A DNA stretch of 62,000 nt from contig NC_049989.1 of NCBI RefSeq assembly GCF_000003815.2, forward strand, positions 23,183,626 through 23,245,625, given 5' to 3'. This document shows, piece after piece, positions 53,601-62,000 of this stretch. A program made the position numbers and the translations under genes. Source of the stretch: Branchiostoma floridae (taxonomy: Eukaryota > Chordata > Leptocardii > Amphioxiformes > Branchiostomatidae). A model generated the notes under the pieces. That model did not search any database. It was not told the origin of the DNA and was given only the letters and a program-made list of their open reading frames with translations. Numbering within the stretch: the first letter of the stretch is position 1; the number at the start of each line of letters is the position of its first letter.

Positions 53601-55140
53601 TAAAAATCATTCCCTTCTCAACGGTTCCACGTTGAGTGTGTACATGTTTTCCTGATTTTCCAGAGGGGGCAATGCGTAACAGCTGTACATAAGCTGACCC
53701 TTCCAGACACTGTCGTCATCCAATTAAAGAATTGCCACGACGTCACTTACGGAATGTAGCTTTCGTATGATGGCAAAAAAGTAGGTTTGCATTGTGACTG
53801 TCTTCGCCAAATGTGAAAATGTGTATCCGTTGTTCATGATACTTCATCTTTGGACATTCCCTACGGCTTTACATTGTCTGCTCCAAAGTCTAAGGTGGCC
53901 TATTGAAATTGGTGAAACAGAATGGACTGTACCATTACAAACACCGATGTTTGAGTCTGGTGTATGTGTAATCGAATCCTCCCTAACTATTGCTGCTTTA
54001 GCCCAAAAAATTACATTATGACGTCATGATTACATAATCTTATTTCTTTTTATTCGGCTTCACACATTAGATACAATCTGAGGGGAGTCGGCAACAGAAA
54101 GATAGCTTCACTACGAGGCCGACTCCCGAATATAACTACAAACTTAAGATTAACAATAAATGTAGAAAACAACAAATACTAAAAGTAATAGCTACAAGAA
54201 AAAAAGGAGCAGATATCTAGGTCAATAACGAGATAGGATAACAATAATAATGATTAAGATTGCGTCATACTACAACCATATGGCATTCTTCGGTCAATAA
54301 TGACCATAACGTCATAACGATACACAAATTACAGGAAAGATAAAACTGCGAGTACATCATCCCCTGCAAGTTTGGTGATCGTGATCTAAACCGTTTTAAA
54401 ATTACGAGGGGGGGGGGAGGTATTAAAAAAAACGGTTTAAATAGGGTTAACGCCCGGAGGAATGTGACAGACTGCCACAAAAACGCATGTACAAAAAAGC
54501 GTTGTTATACAGTGATTTACCAACCTAGAGAAAGTATAAACGTAAATATATCAGACCTTGAGTAATTAAAGCATTGTCTGCAACAATACTAACTTCAACC
54601 ATGTGTGTCATCCTAAGCTATGCTACACCATACACTGTCTTACAAGCTGTTTTGATCATGTTACCAAACATTTATAGAGAGCGTAGAAAGGTATGTAGAT
54701 TGTACCAAATTCTATATGGATGAATAACAATGATTTTATCGCAAATCCATGTTAAATACAGACAAAGCAAAACAATGGAAAACAACATGGCTCTACGTTG
54801 ATTTAAGATGAAATAATTGCTAAATTCATTTCTACTTATTAAGCCATTTTAATGTTTTTTGTCTTGTCCGCATAAAGTAGATGGATAGTTTTAAATTGAA
54901 TCAAATGATTTACCATCATCAAGACAAACTGCAGTTTTCCTAATCGATTTTTTTTAGACATGAGAAACTGATATGTTCCAGTTTGGACAATGGAGTGGAT
55001 TTCAGAGTACACGATTCACATATTTCTCCGTCTAAAGAATTAACACAGATCATGCTTTTGAAACATCATTTTATGCAATTTCTTTTAGCGATTTAAAAAA
55101 AAAATGTTTCTTGTTTCCTACAGCCGAGATCTTGCACCAA
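53601..55140. other. Intergenic between the LRR gene and gene B
   Basis: AT-rich, no gene recognised. A short inverted pair (GGGGAGTCGG at about 54083, CCGACTCCC at about 54119) and a G run near 54410 are the only structures noted. The 3' end of gene B faces this interval. Confidence 0.5.
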
Positions 55141-58100
55141 TCAGAAAGCCAGTCGGTAGAGAATCTGACCGCTCAGGGCAGCTGCTACCAGCCAGGTCAT
55201 GACATGGTCCTGGGACCCACGACTCCCTGCAACTAAACAAGACATGAAACATAAACGAAATTTGAAAACAAAAAATGGAGACATAGTTATTAGTAACTCG
55301 GTCTCGCCTCCATGCACAAAGTTCTGTATTGAAAAAAAAAGAAGGAAACGTAGCTAAACAAAACAGGGAAACATATTTAACCAAAGACAAAAACTTGAAA
55401 CAACCGAGTCGGAAGAATATCGCATATACACATGTACAAGTACTCTCAACAATTGTGTTGTTCATATTTAATAACCATTGTGCTGTTGATATCTTAATTT
55501 TTCTGTTCGTTAAATTATGCCTTGATACTTGTTATATTTCTTATATAGGTGTATACAGGGAGAGGTAATACTTTCTCCACTGTAGACCACACTAAGCCAA
55601 TATTAATTTTGCTGTTTCAGCAATAAAATTCGGCCAGCCTCGCTACGCTCGGTCCTTCATGTCTTGAAGAAAATTGTATATTGGATTTGGCACCTGTTTG
55701 ATCTTCGAACGCTCCTTGGCCACCTGTCGGTTCTGCGGTCGGACCGACGCTCGGCGTGGTGCTTGGCGGAGTGGACCCGCCGACCGCCCCGCCACACCCC
55801 TGCTCATCCTCGCCTGCCGCACAGTCCGGGTACCCGTCACAGATCACATTGCTGTGCACGCAGTACCTGAGGTCCGGGGAGCCGGGAAGGCCACAGTAGA
55901 ACGTCAGACAAAGATTCGCCTTTTGTGCGCCATCTTCACAGCCCTGCTCGTCCTCCTCCTCCAAACAGTCCGCGTCACCGTCACAGCTGAACGCGTCAGG
56001 AACGCATGACGCGTTACCGTGGACGGACGGACAGCTGTAGCTGCAGGAGCCCCACCTGCGCTCTAGGGCCGCTTCAACTGCAGAAACAGATTTGTACTCG
56101 TTTTTGCATATATATATATAAATTTCTTGAACGTTGTGGAGGACAGAGACGTCTGGAAGGAGAGAGTGGACCTGGTCCGGGCAAGCAGCCTGCGATGATG
56201 ATGATGATAAACCTCTCCGGTTAATTTGTCAGTTGTGTGCCAAAAACTTTGTCTGCCAATGTCAACGTTTGCTACTAAGAATGATTTTTTTACATATATC
56301 ATGCGCAAGGCCTTGACCCTTGTCGCCTTGTAGCTTTTCTACATGCGCGCTTCAATTCAATTTTGCGTTGCAACCTACCGTCACTGGGCCTTTCGTCCTC
56401 CCCGTCCGCACAGTCCTGACGTCCGTCCCCCAGCTGACGTGTCGGCAGACAGGTGACGTTGTTAGGGCAGGTGAAGAAGCAGTGTTTCGGCACACCTGGC
56501 ATGGGAAGCACACAGCACATTTAACCATAGCAAGAGGGCAAATCCTTCGACATTTCAGGAGGGAATTATTCATATGACTGTATATTTTACATTCTTTGTG
56601 CAGATTACAAACTTGTGCTAGTGTAGATGACCTCCTCATTTTGGATATGTACACCAAAATTCATCTTTTTTGTTGCTTAACCCTTCACATGCACATCTTC
56701 ACATACAGGTCTGTAACATAATGGCCTTCTCTTTATTCAGATCCAGTGTTTCTCATGTCGTTTGCTCGTTTAACTGCTAGAACGTAGTATTTAAGTATTT
56801 GCATTTACAAACGTTGATGTGATTTAAGTGCACGCCTTTGTGTACGGAAAAAATAACGTTTAAATCTATAACGTTTAAATCTATAACTATACGTGGATAA
56901 ATGTCACAGAGTAAATTTAATGCGAATATTGGCATTCGCGTCCAATTATCCTGCTAATCACAATGTACTTTTCGCAGATGATACATATTTCCGTTAATGC
57001 GAAGTATTAAGTTTAGGAATATCTAAATTGACATTGAATTGTTCTTACGCATCGTAAATATTGTCCGTATACATACGATGGTTATTCTAAGGCCACTCTT
57101 ACTTTGCAACTTGGCAACGTCATTTGTTACCATGGCAATCTCAAACTACGTAATCTTCATCTAATTTACACATATTGTTAGTAGTTAATTCGAGCATCCG
57201 CGAAGAATTCTGCAATCTAACTTAAAGTACGCAATGAAAGTTGTGATCGCACTTACATGTCTCCATAGTTATAGCCTTGCGGCAGACATCCGTCAAAAAG
57301 CGGACAGAACGTTTCCTTTGGTCGGCATGTTCCGTTACAGAAGACCTCGTGTGATGCACACCCGGTCCCTAATATAGAGGGAATTTGTACACCCAAAATG
57401 TAACCACGTGTTTATCCCCACTTTAGATACTTGAATAGTAAAGAGAAATTCATATTCCTGACAGCTTTTGATAAACCAACTCTAACCAACCATACAGCTA
57501 GCTACATTCATGCAATTACCAAGAATCAAGAGGAAGTCGAATGTCCTAGAATAGATAAGACGCATATCTACATATATAGATGTGTATGATTGTTTCCATT
57601 GTTACATATATATGATTCTTACCATGTGACCTGCACTTAGCCCAGAGGGACAAAAATGTGCAATAAAGGTCTTCATTCATTCATTAGAATTTTTGTTCTT
57701 GGTGGATATGACAGCAAAAAAACATAGCTGATGGTTCAGGGTCGAATAGATTACTATTGTAAGTGGAATTATAATGTGTAAATTGAAAACAGTGTAACGT
57801 AAGTTACTTGGCATATAAAAATTATGTTTCGTATGCCCTAGCCTAAGTTCACTTTTGTATAATGCCAGAAAGCCAAAGTCATAAATAGCACCAGATTGGA
57901 GCAAGCAAAGCACATATTGACTAATGCAATACGTTAGATGTCTTACCATATTTGACGAGAATCTCGATCCTCATCCCGACCCGATTGTGGAAGCTGATGG
58001 GGTAGAAACGAGTGTAGAGTGCAAAAACTGGTTTGTCCAACATGTTGCGAACATAGCGGTGGCTGTCGGTGTTCCCTTGGAATACCTGAAACAAACGAAT

Positions 58101-61100
58101 CTTGTGCTACTATACTATGCCATACAATAACATGAAATCTTAGAAGGCTGACTGATCTACGTTGACAGGCTATCCCTCAACCGTGTACAGATAATCTTCA
58201 ACATTTCTATTTCATGAGCACCACCTAGTCTGTCTTGACAATGTGTAGTCGAACGAACCAGATCAGCTGTTATATACCACCTTCTAAGATTTCATGTTAT
58301 TGTATGGCCCTCGAATTCTCCGTATTAGGTTCCAGCAGATACAAGGCACGCAAGGGAACGCATTGTGTCAACCTGATCATCAGCCTGCTGAAAGCAGACC
58401 TAAAGCACAGAGCCTTTCCGACAACAGCAAAGAAACTCCAAGAACTAACTTGGAAGCTTGCAGTATGTAAAACACAGTGCCAGTGGAAAAAGATGAAGAA
58501 AGACTGAATACAGCTACAGGACACTTCAAAGACTATAGAGGCAAAGTACAGTGGGCAAGCCTTTCAAACAACAGCAAAGAAGATCCAAGAACTAACTTGG
58601 AAGCTTGCAGTATGTAAAACACAGTGGAAAAAGATGAAGAAAGACTGAATACAGCTACAGGACTCTTCAAAGACTGTAGAGGCAAAACACAGTGGGAAAG
58701 CCTTTCTAACAACAGCAAAGAAACTCCAAGAGCTAAGGAAGCTTGCAGTATGTAAAACACAGTGGAAAAAGATGAAGAAAGACTAGATGCAGCTATAGGA
58801 CTCTTCAAAGACTGTAGAGACAAAGCACAGTGGGCAAGCCTTTCCGACAACAGCAAAGAAACTCCAAGAGCTAAGGAAGCTTGCAGGATGTAAAACACAG
58901 TGGAAAAAGATGAAGAAAGACTGAATGCAGCTATAGGACTCTTCAAAGACTGTAGAGACAAAGCACAGTGGGCAAGCCTTTCCGACAACAGCAAAGAGAC
59001 TCCAAGAGCTAAGGAAGCTTGCAGTATGTAAAACACAGTGGAAAAAGATGAAGAAAGACTGAATGCAGCTACAGGATAGACTCTTCAAAGACCGTAGAGG
59101 CAAAGCACAGTGGGCAAGCCTTTCCGACAACAGCAAAGAAACTCCGAGAGCTAACTTAAAGGAAGCTTGCAGTATGTAAAACACAGTGGAAAAAGATGAA
59201 AAAAGACTGAATGCAGCTACAGGACTCTTCAAAGACTGTAGAGGCAAAGCACATAGGGCAAGCCTTTCTAACAACAGCAAAGAAACTCCGAGAGCTAAGG
59301 AAGCTTGCAGTATGTAAAACACAGTGGAAAAGGAGGAAGAAAGACTGAATGCAGCTATAGGACTCTTCAAAGACTGTAGAGGCAGAACACAGTGGATGAT
59401 GATTAGTCTCCAAGCAGACCCTACGGTGCCTAAAGAGATGGTATCAAAGCTGGCAAAGAAGTATAGCCGGCCAAAGGGAGATAGTCGGCCAAAGGGAGTC
59501 AAACGGGCACCGGAGGCCGCTATACTAAGTCCCTTGCCAGCTTTGATACTATTTCTAAGGCACCGTCGGGTCTGCTTGGAGACTAGATGATGATGATGAT
59601 GATGAGTTTGACAAACCAGCTCATTGTCCCCGGTGCTGTCTGCGCCCATTGTCCATTTTCCATTCACAGAAAACTCCAGCTTGTAAGACGTAACCCAGTA
59701 GTCCAGTTTATAAGCCCCCTGGGTGATGACACCGACAACTTCGTACACGTTGTCATGATTAATCTGGGGTGAAAAGGAAAAACCTAACTTCAGTACTTCT
59801 ACTTAACCGATGAAGAATTGATAGTTCGTACCTGAAATAGGTGAAGACCGCGTGTTGACAATTATCAATTAAAATAATCCTTAATTAGGCTTAGGTCACA
59901 TTTTCAAATCGGGGCCCGGTCGGGATGTTTTGAGAAACGAAAAATTGAAATGTATACCTGGAAATATACACCTATCATGCACATGAGTCTTATTTTGACA
60001 TTTTGTGAATTTCTATGTCTTTTATATCATTCCTTTCGCTCCGAAAAGCTGCCCGGCCAGGCACCGGTTTGTAAATGTGGCTTAAGCTTTAAGCAACCCA
60101 ATGAAATTCAAAGTAGGCACAACTGTGGGATAAAAAAATTCCTACTAATATTATCCATCTTCTGGTCATCTACTACTTGATTTCATTCGACCATTTGCCT
60201 TCAAGTTGAATACAATTCTGAAATTTCCCACAATCTGTTAGACTAGGTAAGGCTTAGGTCACATTGTCAAACCGGGGCCCGGTCGGGATGTTTCAAAGTC
60301 AAATTGTATACCTAGGAATATACATAAATCATGCCTATGAATCATATTTTGACATTTTGTGCAGGTTGGTGTCTTTCGCTCCCCAAAGCTGCCCGGCCGG
60401 GCCCCTGATTGGAAATGTGACCTAGGCCTAAGATGGTACTCTCCAAGCAGAGGTTAGGCTCCGGCTATTTTTTTAACGTTTTTATCGGGCTTTATATTTT
60501 TTATTTCATCTTGCTGTATCAAAACCTAACTGGGTGGCGTACTTCAAGAAAAATGACAAAATAGAAAGCCCGATAAAAACGACTAAAAAAACGTTAAAAA
60601 AACAGCCGGAGCCTAACCTCTGCTTGGAGAGTATAAGATGGCCCGACAATAAATACCTGTAGCCACTGGTCCGTGTCCAGATACTTAGCCGGAGACCAGC
60701 AGGCCCCAAGCTGCGGCCCCTCCCCGTTGTTCAGGCGGGCCTGCCACGGGTAGAACTCGTCCCTTCGCGATGACGCGGTCATATGGAGGTCGGGAATCTT
60801 CGGAACCGCGTCGGGGTCGTCGGGATCCAGTCCGACTCCCAGTGGGACGTACCCGTCTTGCTTCAGCCAGGTGTTTTCGTCTGAAGACATTAGTAGACAG
60901 CAGTGTTTAATTCATGTGGCCTAAAAACGTTTGTCTAGTGCAGAGACCAAAGCATAAGAGCAACTAGAAAGAGCACAACCAATCAGCTGGTCTCCGGAGC
61001 ACCCAAAACCTCATCGAGAGGTAGACATTTTAGATATGCAAACATTCACTTTCTATATGAAACACGATGGTGCAGATTTCTCAGCCTCTACCAGACTCCG

Positions 61101-61409
61101 GGTCGCTGAAAAATAAACGTAGAAATGGAACAAATAGCGGAGTAAGCTGGCTATACTCCTCTGGCCGGCTCACTCCTCTATTTGTTCCATTTCTACGGTT
61201 TTTCCAGCGACCCGGAGTCTGGTAGGGACTACACATTTCTGGTTTACAGCTGGATATGCAGCCAACTAACCGTGTGTGACGTACACCTCCATCACCATGG
61301 CAACCCAGCCCACGTAGCCTGCAGGGTACAGACGGATGTAGCGTGACGTCACAGGAACTGGGAGAGGACGGCTCACTTTGTTGTGCCGGTCTCGGTTTCC
61401 TTGGAAAAC
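55141..61409 (-). CDS. Gene B: inverted paralogue of gene A (LDLa / discoidin protein), 5' part outside the window
   Basis: Coding exons on the - strand, with gene A counterparts of equal or near-equal length: 61271-61409 (139 bp), 60657-60880 (224), 59617-59763 (147 against 150), 57947-58085 (139), 57257-57368 (112), 56682-56710 (29 against 77), 56379-56495 (117), 55694-56077 (384) and 55141-55226. All join in phase. It encodes the end of the first F5/8C domain, the second F5/8C domain, the Cys-rich segment, three LDLa modules, a linker and the hydrophobic tail. It lacks the two gene A LDLa exons at 11938 and 12417 and has no LINE in the penultimate exon. So gene B looks like the intact member of the pair in the part visible here. 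Confidence 0.88.
55694..56077 (-). CDS. Gene B exon with two LDLa modules, uninterrupted
   Basis: Counterpart of the broken gene A exon. It reads through [20 protein letters not shown], then a second module with [18 protein letters not shown] and a linker GGSTPPSTTPSVGPTAEPTG. It is 13 linker codons plus one other codon shorter than gene A. It shows the ancestral state at the site where gene A carries a LINE. Confidence 0.9.
56682..56710 (-). CDS. Gene B short exon, 48 bp shorter than in gene A
   Basis: The acceptor ATGTTACAG is followed by codons for PVCEDVHVK and a GTTAAG donor in phase 1. Gene A has [20 protein letters not shown] at this place. The short form keeps the phase needed by the next exon (56495-56379), whereas skipping it would not. 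The border is inferred from phase and similarity only. Confidence 0.5.
57614..57683 (+). mobile_element. 3' end of a LINE (short)
   Basis: ATGTGCAATAAAGG followed by a TTCATTCATTCATT tail in a gene B intron, the typical end of a LINE transcript copy. No coding part. Confidence 0.4.
58390..59400. repeat. 138-147-bp tandem repeat, seven copies, in a gene B intron
   Basis: The motif GCTTGCAGTATGTAAAACAC recurs at about 58456, 58603, 58741, 58879, 59018, 59164 and 59302. Several periods are exactly 138-139 bp. On the - strand the unit stays open (YILQASLALGVSLLLSERL and similar), continuous with the frame that runs out of exon 59617-59763, but it has no resemblance to gene A and is best read as intron. 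Confidence 0.9.
59398..59592. mobile_element. Foldback element, TCTCCAAGCAGA family (copy 1)
   Basis: TAGTCTCCAAGCAGACCCTA at the left and its complement at the right, with ATCAAAGCTGGCAA also paired, around a short GGCCAAAGGGAG duplication. The flanks are GATGATGATG simple repeats. Confidence 0.78.
59885..60432. mobile_element. Two tandem copies of an inverted-repeat element
   Basis: Copies at about 59885-60098 and 60246-60432 each begin GGCTTAGGTCACATT followed by GGGGCCCGGTCGGGATG and end GCCCGGCCNGGC plus the complement of the start. They lie in the same orientation in one gene B intron. Confidence 0.72.
60433..60636. mobile_element. Foldback element, TCTCCAAGCAGA family (copy 2)
   Basis: Left TACTCTCCAAGCAGAGGTTA and right complement match for about 30 bp, followed by paired AACGTTTTTATCGGGCTTT. 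The termini start like those of the element at 59398 about 1 kb away. It lies about 20 bp downstream (gene sense) of exon 60657-60880. Confidence 0.82.
61089..61228. repeat. Foldback element in a gene B intron
   Basis: ACCAGACTCCGGGTCGCTG at the left pairs with CAGCGACCCGGAGTCTGGT at the right, and CGTAGAAATGGAACAAATAG pairs inside it. The centre has a further GGCTGGCTATACTCC region. It ends about 45 bp from the exon at 61271. Confidence 0.85.
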
Positions 61410-61479
61410 CTGTGAAAGAAGGTAAGATGCTATCAAACATTGCTTCTACCAAACATTACGTGCTACATGTATGACCCAC

Positions 61480-62000
61480 CAAAGCTCTGTGGACATAAAT
61501 CCCCAAATCGCGGGCAAATGCAACCAGGCACGCGGGGCATTGTCGCACCTATCACCAAGGCCATGTCGGGCGGGGCATGTAGGGTCTTTCACCGATGCTG
61601 TGTGTTGTGCCGCGTCGGGGTCGTGTGGTGCATCAAGAACCCATCAGCAAACGTAGCCAGGTAGGCGGAATCGTGTCGGGACCTCCGCCAAAGCCGTGTC
61701 AGGCCCGGCCCTTTACAGAGACCGTGCCCGGTGCCGCGTCGGGTCCCAGTAAGACATTAAAAATCGCCGGCAAGCGCAGCCAGGCACGCAGAGCCGTTAG
61801 GGCCCATCACCGAGACCGCGTCTGGCGTCGTGTCGGTGATGTATAGGACATCACGAAATCATCGGCAAGCGCCGTCAGATGCGCGGGGCACTTGCCGCAC
61901 TTCACTACGCACTTTCAACTATCATGTACGCTGAGCCGCGTCGGGCAGGCGCGCGGGGTCACTTCGGTCCTTTCAACAAGCAAGTACTCGGTCCCTCACA
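61480..62000. repeat. GC-rich degenerate repeats at the right edge
   Basis: Imperfect repeats of GCGTCGGG, GGCACGCGGGG and CATCACCGAGACC-like words continue to the window end. No counterpart of the preceding gene A discoidin exon (7415-7570) is seen here, so the next gene B exon lies beyond the window. Confidence 0.5.

Noticed and set aside
58783-59748. 321-codon minus-strand frame as a separate gene
   Set aside because: It starts inside a gene B discoidin exon and continues through that exon's donor into a satellite array.

Overview
The window looks like chordate genomic DNA, most likely from a lancelet (Branchiostoma). It has intron-rich genes with GT-AG splice sites, an animal-type argininosuccinate lyase, large LDL-receptor class A (LDLa) and leucine-rich-repeat (LRR) proteins of the kind expanded in lancelets, tRNA-derived SINEs, truncated LINEs, many small inverted-repeat elements, and minisatellites in introns. 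A run of N (37655-38449) shows it comes from a draft assembly. The species call is inference.

Layout. (1) 1-17173, + strand: gene A, open at the left edge, encodes about 37 LDLa modules and two coagulation factor 5/8 type C (discoidin) domains with a short hydrophobic C-terminus. Twenty-eight LDLa modules sit in one 3.4 kb exon. A LINE fragment with a perfect 10-bp target-site duplication interrupts its penultimate coding exon. (2) 17.2-22.3 kb: no gene; LINE pieces, a SINE and foldback elements. (3) 22368-35160, - strand: argininosuccinate lyase (ASL), complete in 13 coding exons (464 residues), plus a 5' untranslated exon at a promoter with YY1-like and ZNF143-like motifs. (4) 36574-43283, - strand: a five-pass membrane protein with an alpha/beta-hydrolase domain that seems to lack its nucleophile; the assembly gap lies inside it. 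(5) 46937-49267, - strand: a single-coding-exon LRR receptor with one transmembrane helix and a repetitive tyrosine-containing tail. Its 5' flank is triplicated (49.7-53.6 kb). (6) 55141 to beyond the right edge, - strand: gene B, a diverged paralogue of gene A in inverted orientation. Genes A and B point toward each other and enclose the other three genes, so the window spans much of an inverted duplication.

The most unusual pattern is in ASL. Four of its introns carry minisatellites that abut an exon and whose repeat unit contains that exon's own splice junction: the donors of exons 2 and 4 and the acceptors of exons 6 and 11. The intron 5 array also contains telomere-like CCCTAA/CCCTGA repeats. 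Gene A has a similar tandem duplication running across its stop codon, and the ASL stop-codon region is partly duplicated just downstream.

The genes show no evident shared pathway. ASL is a urea-cycle/arginine enzyme; genes A and B and the LRR gene look like surface or secreted binding proteins. All exon borders were read by eye from splice consensus, reading frame and A/B comparison, with no transcript evidence.
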